The translations under genes and the position numbers were made by a program. DNA of 64,000 nt from Chelydra serpentina (Eukaryota; Chordata; Testudines; Chelydridae), in the NCBI GenBank assembly GCA_037349315.1, contig JBAIAC010000008.1:37980001-38044000 (forward strand), read 5' to 3'. The notes under the pieces were generated by a model that saw only the letters and a list, made by a program, of their open reading frames with translations, made no database searches and was not told the origin of the DNA. Below, one piece after another: positions 8,336 to 17,939 of the stretch; within the stretch, counting starts at the first letter, position 1; the number at the start of each line of letters is the position of its first letter.

Positions 8336-10639
8336 TTGTGCCGTGACTACACCCGGGGTGCCAGCCGACGGAGGGATGCGACGATAGAGCAGTTGGAACG
8401 GGAGGTCTTAGAGCTGGAGAGGCGTCTGGCCGCCAGCCCTGAGGATCCATCCCTCTGTGGGGCGTGCCGGGAGAAGCGGGAGGAGCTCCGGGAACTCGAA
8501 GATCATCGGGCCCGGGGCGCCTTCGTTCGATCCCGCATCTGTCTCCTTCGGGAGATGGATCGCGGCTCCCGCTTCTTCTACACCCTGGAGAAAAAGAGGG
8601 GGGCTAAGAAACACGTCACCTGCCTCCTCGCAGAAGATGGCATCCCCCTCACGGATCTCGTGGAGATGTGCGGGAGGGCCAGGGCCTTCTACGTGAGCCT
8701 TTTCTCCCCGGATCCGACCGATCCTAACGCTTGCAGAGTGCTCTGGGACGAACTCCCCACGGTCAGCACGGGCAACCGAGACCGGCTAGAGCTGCCTCTC
8801 ACTCTGGCCGAGTTCTCGGAAGCCCTCCGTCACATGCCAACTAATAAATCTCCGGGACTGGAAGGGCTGACCGTAGAGTTCTACCGCGTGTTCTGGGACG
8901 TCCTCGGCCCAGACCTTGTCACCGTCTGGGCCGAGTCCTTGCAGGGCGGGGTCCTCCCTCTTTCGTGCAGGCGAGCTGTGCTCGCCTTATTGCCGAAGAA
9001 GGGGGACCTCCGCGATTTACGGAATTGGCGTCCCGTCTCGCTCCTCAGCACGGACTATAAAGTCATAGCAAAGGCCATCTCATCACGGCTTGGGTCCGTG
9101 CTGGCGGACGTGGTCCACCCAGACCAGACCTACACCGTCCTGGGCCGCACCATTCTCGACAACCTGTATCTGGTCCGGGATCTCTTGGAGCTTGGGTGTA
9201 GAGATGGTCTGTCGTTCGCCCTCCTGTCTCTGGATCAAGAGAAGGCGTTCGACAGGGTGGATCACGGGTACCTCCTGAGCACTCTGCGAGCATTTGGCTT
9301 TGGGCCCCAGTTTGTGGATTTTCTCCAGGTGCTGTACGCCTCCGCAGAGTGTCTGGTCAGGCTCAACTGGACCCTGACCGAGCCGGTCAGCTTCGGACGA
9401 GGAGTACGGCAGGGGTGCCCCCTTTTGGGCCAGCTGTACGCTCTGGCGATCGAGCCCTTCCTCTGTCTCCTCCGCAGGAGGTTGACGGGGTTGGTGCTCC
9501 GAGAGCCGGAGCTGCGGCTGGTCCTATCGGCATACGCCGACGATGTGCTCCTCGTGGTCCAGGACCCGGGCGACTTGGTGCAGGTGGAGGCTTGCCAGGC
9601 GATCTACTCGGCGGCCTCCTCTGCCCGGGTCAACTGGGTCAAGAGCTCTGGCCTGGTGGTAGGGGACGGGTGGCAAGCGAGCTCCCTCCCACCCGCGCTT
9701 CAGGCCATCAGGTGGAGCACGGGTCCGCTGCTCTATCTCGGCGTTTACCTTTCTGCCACGCATCCATCCCCGCCGGAGAACTGGCAAGGTTTAGAGGGCA
9801 GGGTGATAGAGCGGATCCGGAGATGGACAGGACTACTCAGGTGCCTCTCCTTTCGAGGGAGAGCACTGGTAATCAATCAATTAGTCCTGTCCATGCTCTG
9901 GTACCGGCTCAACACCCTGGTCCCGGCCCCAGGTTTCCTGGCTAACCTCCGGACGTCGATTCTGGAGTTCTTTTGGTCAGGACTGCACTGGGTCTCTGCA
10001 GGGGTTCTCCATCTTCCTCTGGAGGAGGGTGGGCAGGGCCTGAAGTGTCCACACACTCAGGTCCATGTCTTCCGTCTCCAGGCCCTGCAGAGGCTCCTTT
10101 ATGGTGCAGGTAGTCTGGCGTGGAGCGTATTGGCGCACGCCTTCCTACGCCGCTTCCGAGGGCTCCGATATGACCGGCAGCTCCTTTATCTCCATCCGAG
10201 AGGTCTTCCGCGAGACCTCTCTGGGCTGCCGGTCTTCTACCAGGACCTCCTCCGGACCTGGAAGCTATTCTCAGCGACCAGGTCCGTGGCAGCCACCGAG
10301 GGGGCAGATCTCCTCGCGGAGCCCCTGCTACACAACCCCCAGCTCCGTGTGCAGGTGGCGGAGTCCCCCTCGGTGTGCCAGAGGCTGGTCCTGGCAGAAG
10401 TCACTAGGGTCGGAGACCTCCTGGACTACGACCGGGGAGACTGGCTGGATCCCCTGATGCTTGCTCAGCGCATGGGGCTCTCCAGACCTCGTACTCCCCG
10501 GCGCGTACTTCAGGAGGTGAAGGCTGCTTTGCCGCCCACTGCTTGGGTTTACCTCGACCGGGTCCTGCGAGAGGGTACGCCCCACCCTCCCTTCACCCCA
10601 AGCCCTCCGGACCCGACACATGTCCCTTTTGCGGTGTGA
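8336..10639 (+). CDS. ORF2 of Tx1-like copy 2: reverse transcriptase, C-terminally disrupted
   Basis: In phase with the endonuclease, this frame resumes after the TGA at 8300; the TTG at 8336 is only the first start-like codon, not a real start. It closely matches copy 1, with RT motifs NKSPGLEGLT, AFDRVDH, RQGCPLLG and the catalytic YADD at 9533-9544. Differences include Asp to Glu in the first motif (GLDG in copy 1). From about 10612 the frame leaves the family sequence because 328 bases present in copy 1 (2321-2648 region) are missing. The frame then runs into a short out-of-phase tail (PTHVPFAV) and stops. The copy lacks the region between thumb and finger and is not expected to function. 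Confidence 0.85.
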   Translation: MCRDYTRGASRRRDATIEQLEREVLELERRLAASPEDPSLCGACREKREELRELEDHRARGAFVRSRICLLREMDRGSRFFYTLEKKRGAKKHVTCLLAEDGIPLTDLVEMCGRARAFYVSLFSPDPTDPNACRVLWDELPTVSTGNRDRLELPLTLAEFSEALRHMPTNKSPGLEGLTVEFYRVFWDVLGPDLVTVWAESLQGGVLPLSCRRAVLALLPKKGDLRDLRNWRPVSLLSTDYKVIAKAISSRLGSVLADVVHPDQTYTVLGRTILDNLYLVRDLLELGCRDGLSFALLSLDQEKAFDRVDHGYLLSTLRAFGFGPQFVDFLQVLYASAECLVRLNWTLTEPVSFGRGVRQGCPLLGQLYALAIEPFLCLLRRRLTGLVLREPELRLVLSAYADDVLLVVQDPGDLVQVEACQAIYSAASSARVNWVKSSGLVVGDGWQASSLPPALQAIRWSTGPLLYLGVYLSATHPSPPENWQGLEGRVIERIRRWTGLLRCLSFRGRALVINQLVLSMLWYRLNTLVPAPGFLANLRTSILEFFWSGLHWVSAGVLHLPLEEGGQGLKCPHTQVHVFRLQALQRLLYGAGSLAWSVLAHAFLRRFRGLRYDRQLLYLHPRGLPRDLSGLPVFYQDLLRTWKLFSATRSVAATEGADLLAEPLLHNPQLRVQVAESPSVCQRLVLAEVTRVGDLLDYDRGDWLDPLMLAQRMGLSRPRTPRRVLQEVKAALPPTAWVYLDRVLREGTPHPPFTPSPPDPTHVPFAV

Positions 10640-11037
10640 GGGAGACCCTGGCACACATTTATCTAGAGTGCGCCAGGCTTCAGCCCCTGTTCCAGCTCCT
10701 CTTAGACATTTTGTTGAGGTTTTGGTTGCACTTTTCCCCTCACCTTTTTATTTATGCACTTCCAATCCGCGGCCCCACGAAGTCACGGGACCTCCTGGTC
10801 AACCTCCTCCTGGCCCTAGCTAAACTGGCCATCTACAAAACCAGGGTGAGGAGGTTGGCCGATGGAGGCTCCTGTGACTGTGGGGCCTATTTTTGATCCT
10901 CTGTTCGTTCACGCATCCGGGCAGAGTTCCTCTGGGCAGCGTCCACTGGCTCCCTTGACACCTTTGAGGAGCAGTGGGCGCTGTCCGGGGTTCTCTGCTC
11001 GGTGTCCCCATCTGGTTCACTTCATTTGACCCTTTGA
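10616..11037 (+). pseudogene. ORF2 C-terminal CCHC region of Tx1-like copy 2, out of frame
   Basis: After the 328-bp deletion the CPFCG...HIYLEC finger (CX2CX7HX4C) continues in another frame (starts at positions 1 mod 3) to a TGA at 10894-10896, where copy 1 has CGA (base 2930 region). The matching natural stop is near 11035. Both the frameshift and this second CG-to-TG nonsense change are absent from copy 1. The finger is a conserved C-terminal feature of this LINE group. Confidence 0.75.
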
Positions 11038-11101
11038 CCGCACTCCCGTTCCTGTTTTTTCATTTTTTGTCCCCCGGAATTACTTGGTATCCAGGTCCTG
11101 T

Positions 11102-11164
11102 GGATCCCTCCCCTTAGGCTGAAGGGGGGGATCCTTTAGCAGTGGGCGGGCTTTGCCTGCCCAC
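11102..11164 (+). other. Paired stem-loops in Tx1-like 3' UTR, copy 2
   Basis: These match 3138-3200. Stem-loop 1 (11102-11134) pairs GGATCCC/GGGATCC and CCCCTT/AAGGGG around an AGGCTG loop, with the same bulged T (11109). Stem-loop 2 (11142-11164) pairs GTGGGCGGGC with GCCTGCCCAC around TTT. The two stem differences from copy 1 both keep pairing (C-G against G-U). Confidence 0.7.
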
Positions 11165-11209
11165 TTCCCGGATCCCAATAAGAACATGCTGGTTCCTTAC
11201 CACTTTCCA

Positions 11210-11221
11210 AGCCCTCTGGCC
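11210..11221 (+). repeat. 12-bp junction repeat, right copy
   Basis: AGCCCTCTGGCC, identical to 3248-3259, sits directly after the 3' end of LINE copy 2 and is followed by TTGCCCCGTCACAG. Together the pair frames copy 2. Confidence 0.6.
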
Positions 11222-12329
11222 TTGCCCCGTCACAGATTCTTATGTTAAATTATGCTTTTTCTAATTCTTCAGACCATTAGTGGCCCTTGCTTGATGGCGA
11301 AGCAAGGAGACTGAAGTATCTCAACCCAGAATGCCTCTGCAGCATTGGCTGTCCCATGCCTGCCCAGTTCTGGTTTATTTCTCACTGCTCCAACTCTTTC
11401 CTCCAATCTTATACGGGGCCCTACAAATTATCCCCACCCTCCTCACCCCCCAGTTCACTTGCCCACTGGACTCTGATCCTTAAATCTATCTGTTTCTCAA
11501 TTTTTGGCATCATGCACCACTACTGAAGTGGGACTTTCCCATGACACAACCCCAGAACATGTTTTTCTTTAGACACACTTCTTTTTTGCTGGTGTACCCC
11601 AAGAAAGTCTTGGAAATGTGCAGATCATAAGGCTTCACATAGTTCTCTATAGGCCTAGCACAAGATACACATTGTGTCGTTCACAAAGCAGAAACTCTGG
11701 CAGTGACCCGAGCCAGCCTCTGCTGCTGCCTCCAGAAAAGGCCCCCTATTGTACTCCTGGGGCTCCTTGGTGGGAAGTAGAAGAAGCAGACTACGCTTAT
11801 GCAGATCTAGGGAATCCCTTCTCCCTCCTGCATGTTACAGAGGTGTATCCCCTGGGATATTAGGAACAGCTGGCTCAGACTCAGGAGTGTGGGCTCCTCC
11901 CTGCAGTAGCTGGTTTCTTTGTGAGGCCCAGGGAGCTGCAGAGTAGTGCAAGTGCCAGCCTCAGCAGTGTGGACAAAGAGGGAAAGTAAGCAGTGTGGCT
12001 CCCTCCAGTGTGCCTGTGGGAATTGGAAGAGGAATGTGGGTGGGAAGAGGAGTATTTTGGAACCCATCTCTCCATATGTGGACCTGGGAGTGCATTTATC
12101 AATGTGACTGTGGTATTAGTGAAAATGTACCTTACCGGCTGTGTGGGTGGCCACTCTTATTGGAAGTAGCACATCCAGCATTGGCTTCCTCTTTGGCAAG
12201 AGTATTTCTCACACCACTTCTGAAAATTGGTAGGACCACCTACCACTTGGAGCGATCTCCCCCTGATGTGGAGCTCTCTGTGTCATCAGAGTTAAGCGTG
12301 GTTGACGTTTAAAACCTTTGCTGACATAG
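11222..12329. other. No gene recognised
   Basis: This is AT-richer sequence after the LINE block. Short open frames occur on both strands but none shows a domain or codon signal. It may contain an old unclassified repeat. Confidence 0.4.
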
Positions 12330-12564
12330 CTCTGTGGGTTAGGAATGCAGGGGGGAAAATGAATCCAGCTAATCACATCCAAACAAAACAGCTATGCCAG
12401 CATAAGTCCTAGTGTTGACAAGTAAAACAGGGAACTGGTATAAGATATAACAGCTAAGGAATGCTTTTGCCGGTATACGTTGTATATTTACTAGGAGAGT
12501 TTGCTGGTATAGGTCTACCAGTACAGCTATACCAGCAAACCTTTTCTAGTGTAGACAAGGCCTT
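12330..12564. mobile_element. MITE-like fragment with GTGTAGACAAGGCC end
   Basis: The right end CTAGTGTAGACAAGGCCTTA resembles the reverse complement of the ends of the MITE at 17021-17836. Inside, TTTGCTGGTATA-like words occur in both orientations around 12470-12545, suggesting a partly palindromic element. No matching left end is visible, so it is decayed or truncated. Harbinger-like by end sequence only. Confidence 0.45.
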
Positions 12565-13949
12565 AGACTTTCTCCCCCTACCCCGCAGCTGATGAATTCC
12601 CAATTGATGCATCTCAGATTGCTTTGGCACCTTAAAGCCATTTTCTAATCAATTTATACTGAAGTACAACATGCCCCACTTTCTACATTACAGTTAAGTT
12701 TAACCCACAGCTCCTTTAACGCTTGTGTATGGTATTTTAGGATTAGGTCCATCTCGCTCACAAAGCTTGAAAATGCAATAGTAACACTGAAGCAGAAAAT
12801 CAATGTTATTTGAACTTCAAACTGGAGGTTCTTTTGCCCTGTATATCTCTGCTATATGTGATCTGGGAGTAAAGGAAGTGTGTCTTTACTGGATTTGATG
12901 AGGCACCTATTTTCCTGTCCTCCCGGAGTCCAACCACTTCAGCTATTTTCAATCAGAATGAAGTAGTTGAAGATGATTTCGGATTTAGAACTCATTTCCT
13001 CCTGGGCTGTAGAATAATTTTTGGATGTTTGTTTTGGGGTTTGATTCCAATGTATAACTGCTGAGGCCTTTATCCTACAAATGCTTACACACATGCTTGA
13101 TTTACACATGTAAATGATTCTATTAAAGTCAATGGGACTACTCAGGTACTTAAAGTTAATTGCCTACATAAATGTTTGCATGACGGGGGGGGGGGGGGCC
13201 TTAGTGAGCTTTTCTTTCCCTCTACTTCCACTTCTGGTCTTGTGGCCATGTTTCACATTGTCCCATTGAGATTTAAACTGGAATTTTCTTCCTCACGCTC
13301 CTCATCCCAGTCTCACATACATGTTCGGCCAAACTGGTAAAAAGTCTTTTTTTAAAAACAAACATATATTGGAACTCCAATTAAAACCTTCATTCATCAA
13401 ATCTGGCACATTTGGTGGTTCTAATAAACATGAATGAGGAAGAACCCGTGCTTAGTTTTATTAATATTATTAAAGCAGCAATGAGGCACTCTCCATTCAA
13501 AATCAATTAGTAGTGTTCAGACAATTGAAGGCTCTGACTGCAAACACCTTCATGCTTTTAATATACTTTTTTAAAAAACAAAATTTCTCCTGAGTTAAGT
13601 TTGACACTTAGATTCGCTGGTACCTGATATAAAAATATAATGTACCTATTAAAAAATGGCTCTGTTCCTCAGATTAAAAAAAAAAGTGGGTGACTCTGAA
13701 GACATTTCCCTGCTTCCTCTGTATTTCAGTAGATGCAATTAAATTGTTTAAAAACAAAGTTCTTCGTGTGAGAGTACCTGCAGAAATGCTATTCCTACAC
13801 CAAATATTCCAACAGTAAAATGCTAATTATTTCACAACATAGTTTACACGTGAATATGGATTACACTCAAATATGCATTGACTAAGTATGTCTCATTGCC
13901 TGCTTATTGGAATCTGAGACAGAATGTTGGTCACCATGTTCCAGTTAAC
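12565..13949. other. No gene; old repeats and a G run
   Basis: AT-rich sequence with no coding signal. A 14-base G run lies at 13185-13198. Around 13060-13160 the text (days of ATGCTTACACACATG, CAATGGGACTACTCAG) resembles an old repeat seen again in part near 24060-24190, 30480-30570 and 30840-30910. Confidence 0.35.
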
Positions 13950-13963
13950 TATTTGACTTTAGA

Positions 13964-14169
13964 AGCGACAAAGGGTCCTGTGGCACCTTATAGACTAACA
14001 GAGGTATTGGAGCATAAGCTTTCATGGGTGAATACCCACTTCATCGGATGCAAGCAGTGGAAATGCCGGATGCAAGCTTATGCTCCAATACCTCTGTTAG
14101 TCTATAAGGTGCCACAGGACCCTTTGTTGCTTCTACAGATCCAGACTAACATGGCTACAACTCTGATAC
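13964..14169 (-). mobile_element. Hairpin-only Penelope-like element end, with TSD
   Basis: Two copies of a PLE terminal sequence face each other: 13961-14021 is the reverse complement of 14074-14134 over about 60 bp with one mismatch. The right arm continues to the PLE terminus ending CTCTGATAC (14169), the same end as at 63683 and, reversed, at 58115. TATTTGAYTTTAGA flanks it at 13950-13963 and 14170-14183 (13 of 14 match), a good target-site duplication. There is no ORF. The central part holds a hammerhead-like core on the minus strand. It is a non-autonomous PLE derivative or an extreme 5' truncation with inversion. Confidence 0.75.
14010..14047 (-). ncRNA. Hammerhead-ribozyme-like core in PLE end
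   Basis: Read on the minus strand: CCGATGA (14047-14041), stem II 14039-14034 with 14029-14024 (one G-U) around a 4-base loop, GAAA (14023-14020), a short GC-TTAT-GC stem III, then T and C as U16.1 and H17. This matches the hammerhead core CUGANGA...GAAA...UH except C for U at the second core base. Stem I could not be established by eye. Confidence 0.45.
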
Positions 14170-14183
14170 TATTTGATTTTAGA

Positions 14184-15464
14184 GGATCTATAGAATGACC
14201 TTGTTTATAAAGAGATCAACAGTAAATCTTGGCAGTTTTTAACTTCATCCTAAACACTCATTTATCTTTATATATTTGGAGAAATTGGCGCTCAGTCATG
14301 GCTCACAGGCAAAATGGAATAAATTCTGCAGTCTCCACCCCTAGAGCGATAGCATTTGGCCTAGAATTATTAAAATGCAAGACATAGCCCACAAGATTGT
14401 CTGCCATGAGTGTCATAACCTCAACATTCCCATTGTATTTTTTATTATTATTATTTTTAGGGTTTAATTTAGCCATATTAGGTCAATCCAGACTGAAAAC
14501 TTTAAACAATATTTTATTCATACTAAAACATATATTAGTATATTACTTTGCATTTGCAGCACATTACTGTTTGACTTTCTATGTACTTTATGAGCAATGG
14601 GCCTGATTCAGAGGCGATGTTTATGATGGTATAGCTGTAAGAAAATGAGTGAATGTAGACAGGTAGTGTGACTTCCACCAATTTGGCATTCAGTGGGTGT
14701 GCAAAACCCATGAAAGAATTAAACAGATTAAGAAGGAGGGTATAAATGATAGCAGCCCCCTGCCCCAATACACACTCTTCAGGTAGAGAGTATGTCATTT
14801 GTGTTTCTAACATCTAGAAAGACTCTCTCATCTTCGTATTGTGATCTTCCAGTCCCTTGTCGAAATTAGGTCATTCCCCATGACCAGTTCTAACAGCTGG
14901 AACTGCTGAGAGATTTTTAAAACATAACTGCTTAGATATATGATCACCTGCCTTTTAGTACGGTACAGCATTAGGTAAGTATATCCTAATGCCGGTCAAA
15001 CTGCATTGTTGTGCCAGGTAAAACTTAACAAACAATGATCACCTTGCTTTTCTTCCAATTTCTCAATCTAAAACATTATAGGTAAATAGTACATTCAACC
15101 GTACACAGTATAGACTGAGAACAGAAGTTTAACCCAGGGTTGGTATGGGAAGTACAAACTACTCAGGTTTCATCCTGACAGTTTATATAAACACAAACTG
15201 TCTATTAACAGATTTCCATTGTACAGTGAGGCAGAGCTTGCTATTGAAGGAACGGAAACGGACACCATGTAGAATCAAGCACGTGGATTTATTACGCTCA
15301 GCGCTGGCGGAGTGTCACTTCGCTTGTTAGGCTTAGAGACACTGTCAATCATTTAATTACAGCAGGTTATATTGAATTTTACCATGGGCAGAGGGAAGAA
15401 ATCAGGGGCAGTTCTGAGCCCCGGATAGGCTCAACAGCAAGACAAGATAACACAGAAGCCAATG
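14184..15464. other. No gene recognised
   Basis: AT-rich sequence. The stretch from about 15230, with GTGGATTTATTACGCTCA and continuing beyond the MITE at 15473-15918, could be part of a solitary LTR read on the minus strand, but no boundaries were found. Open frames here are short and unconvincing. Confidence 0.3.
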
Positions 15465-15472
15465 GTCAAGAG

Positions 15473-15918
15473 CAGTGGCGTAGCCAGGTTCTAACACCAG
15501 GGGGAGTGAACACATAAAAAAAGGCACCACCCAACCTGACCTGGGTGAAAGAACCCAGGCCAGCAGCGGGCTCTTGGTGGGGCCAGCGGCGGGACCCCTA
15601 CTGGCAGGAGCCCGTGGTGGGGGGGGAGAGAATCCCAGAGCAGGGCAGGCTGAGCGGCTCAGCCAGCCGCCGCTCTAGGATTCCCCCCGTGGGCTCCTGC
15701 CAGCAGGGGTCTCTCAGCCCACTGCCAGTCTGGGTTCTTTCACCCAGGCCAGCAGCGGGCTCTTGGTGGGGCCAGCAGCGAGATCCCTGCTTTATTTTGT
15801 CGCTCCACCTCCGTCCACTCCCTCTCCACCCTTTCAAAAATTAAAAATGCGCCACTTTTGGAAAATGTGCTCAGCGGGAGCAGCTGCTCCCCCTGCTCCC
15901 CCCCCAGCTACGCTACTG
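15473..15918. mobile_element. hAT-type MITE with 8-bp TSD
   Basis: The ends are CAGTGGCGTAGC (15473) and, reversed, CAGTAGCGTAGC (15918). The 8-bp duplication GTCAAGAG is perfect at 15465-15472 and 15919-15926. The interior is GC-rich with two copies of a ~34-bp sequence (15554-15587, 15744-15777) and short inverted pieces around GGGTTCTTTCACCC. There is no transposase. The 8-bp TSD and CAG-start ends are typical of hAT. Confidence 0.85.
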
Positions 15919-15926
15919 GTCAAGAG

Positions 15927-16933
15927 GTTACATCATGTCTCCGCCCATAGTTTCAGGTTAACATATGTGATTAGTACACAGGTGTTTTTCTTTAAACAAT
16001 CTATAAAGTGTGTTAGTTATTATAAAAATATGTAGATATGTTGAATTCTGGTTTGGGATCCATAGGAATGGAGCAGCTTCCTTGATTGTCCATTAGGTAT
16101 ATATCTGGAAATAGAACAAAAGAGCATTGAAAGGCATATGGCATAAGTTATAAACTTGCTTTTTAGTTGCACTGTGCTTGAGAACCAGTCACTGATATCT
16201 GTGGAGGGAGGGAGAGGAGGAGCACCATTATCTCATGCTCATAGCCTTGGTCTTTCTATGACCCTTGGATTCTCATGCGAGAAAGACATCATATCTTCCC
16301 TTGAAGAGAAGTGCTCCTAAGTTTTCAAAGGCTGGGCCTCACTACAGCAGTTTGGTCTATTTGCAGTTGGAGATGAAGGCCCCAGTTATTTGCTAGCACC
16401 TGGGGTACTGCTGACCATCCATGATAAAAGAAAAACAAGATTACTTCATACTTTTTCTGTTCACATGTCTGAGCCTCAGTCTTTGACCAGACTCTGGACT
16501 TTGAGCCTGTCTGATTATTGATTTCTGGCCCTTCACTATTTATATAATTCAGGAGCTTCTGGTAAAATATTGAAAACTGGCAATTACCAGATTGGTGTAG
16601 ACACTTTAAGATTCCTAACTGATCTTCCTCAAACGTGCTACAACACATTTCTCAGGGTAAGTTACAGCCTAACTACTCTGCTGGGAGATGCCAAATTTTT
16701 TTATTCACTCCTCAGAATCTTGTCTAAAAAGAAAACATATAACACTGTGATTCAGGATTGCTGGGCATGTCCCCAGAGGTCATGAACCTGGGTGTATAGG
16801 GCTCTCATTTAACAGTTAATGCCCTGTTCCCACCCAGCAGCTCACTACTACCTAACTGAGAGGGAGAGGCCCTGAAACCTGAAGTTACATCAGGGAGGGC
16901 TTCCTTGGTCCTGACTGGAGGAACACCATGAAC
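15927..16933. other. No gene recognised
   Basis: Mixed-composition sequence; open frames (for example minus 16325-16648) carry no recognisable domain. The first part continues the possible LTR interrupted by the MITE. Confidence 0.3.
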
Positions 16934-17020
16934 TCTGATTGGTCAAAAGAATAAGGAGTACTTGTGGCACCTTACTACTTTTCCCCTATGCTATTCTCGT
17001 AGCTGAAGTTGCGTATCTTA

Positions 17021-17836
17021 GGCCTTGGCTACACTTGCAGATGTACAGCGCTGTTAGTTAAACCCGTGTTCGTACAGCTGAGTAGGGAAAGCGCTGCAGC
17101 CTGTCCACACTGGCAGCTGCCAGCACAGTAAGGTGGCTACATTTGAGGCATTTGCAGCTGTATTGGGAGCGGTGCATTATGGGCATTCAAGTGGCTGCAA
17201 CGTGCTTTTCAATTCGGGGGGGTGAGGGGGACTTTGACAAGGAGCGTTTTTGGAGACAGAGTGGGTTTTTGGAATATCCACAGAGTGTCAGCTCATTATT
17301 TCCACACCTCCACATCCCCTGCCTCTCTCTCAATCACTGAAAGCAAACAGCAGGGGCTTTGTTTGTTTTTAAAGAGCAGATAAAAGAGAGGAAATGGAGC
17401 CTTCCCCCTCCCCCCCGCCGTTCTTCTCCCCCACCCCACACACACCGTCTCTGTCCAAGGCAACTTTGCTGCCGGCATTCCTAACGGAGCCCCTCCCCTC
17501 TCCCCCCCCCCCCCCCCCCGCCTGCAAACAGTAGCTGTGTTTGGTTTTTTGTAAAGCACCTCAACAACGGAGCTCTGAACTCCAACCCGGAAGTGCCGTT
17601 TCAAAACAAATGCAGTTTCCGGAGATCAGTAACTGCGTTGTTCCTCGGCTACACTGAAAGACCAACGTTCCACCCACTTCGCAACAGCTGTTATTCCTCT
17701 CGGGGAGGTGGAGTACATGCAGCGCTGTATCTGAGGAGATACAGCGCTGCACGTGCCTTGCAAGTGTAGCCAGTTAGTGAGTTACAGCGCTGCAGGCAGT
17801 TTTATTGCGCTGTAACTCGTAAGTGTAGCCAAGGCC
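17021..17836. mobile_element. Harbinger-like MITE with TTA target duplication
   Basis: The ends are GGCCTTGGCTACACTT and its reverse complement, continuing into imperfect inverted sequence around ACAGCGC. TTA occurs at 17018-17020 and 17837-17839. Removing the element joins GTATC-TTA-GATTGATC, which matches the reverse complement of an uninterrupted copy of the host MITE at about 28355-28375. A 3-bp TTA/TAA duplication is characteristic of PIF/Harbinger. The interior includes an 18-base C run (17502-17519) and no transposase. Confidence 0.75.
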
Positions 17837-17939
17837 TTAGATTGATCCCCCCCACCCCACCCCACTCCCAGTGTAGACCTGGGCTAAGAGACTAATCAAT
17901 TAAGGTGGGCTAATATCAGCAGGAAAAAAAAAATTTGTA

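Larger units (their letters stand above)
3260..11209 (+). mobile_element. Tx1-like non-LTR retrotransposon, copy 2 (near full length, inactivated)
   Basis: This roughly 7.95-kb element holds a leader (3260-4608), ORF1 (4609 to about 7472, broken), ORF2 (7445 to about 11037, broken) and a 3' UTR with two stem-loops. It is much richer in G+C than the flanks. It follows copy 1 directly, head to tail, and the 12-bp AGCCCTCTGGCC repeats on both sides. Many differences from copy 1 are CG in copy 1 and TG or CA in copy 2, as expected for methylated-CpG decay. The sequence TTGCCCCGTCACAG after the right repeat may be old flank, or the extreme 3' end of the family. It is non-autonomous now because of stops at 7062 and 8300, the 328-bp deletion at about 10612, and a further stop at 10894. 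Confidence 0.85.

Noticed and set aside
1..11221. Bacterial contamination suggested by high G+C and long ORFs
   Set aside because: The proteins are those of a LINE, the two copies are in tandem, and the AT-rich flank with vertebrate repeats follows without a break.
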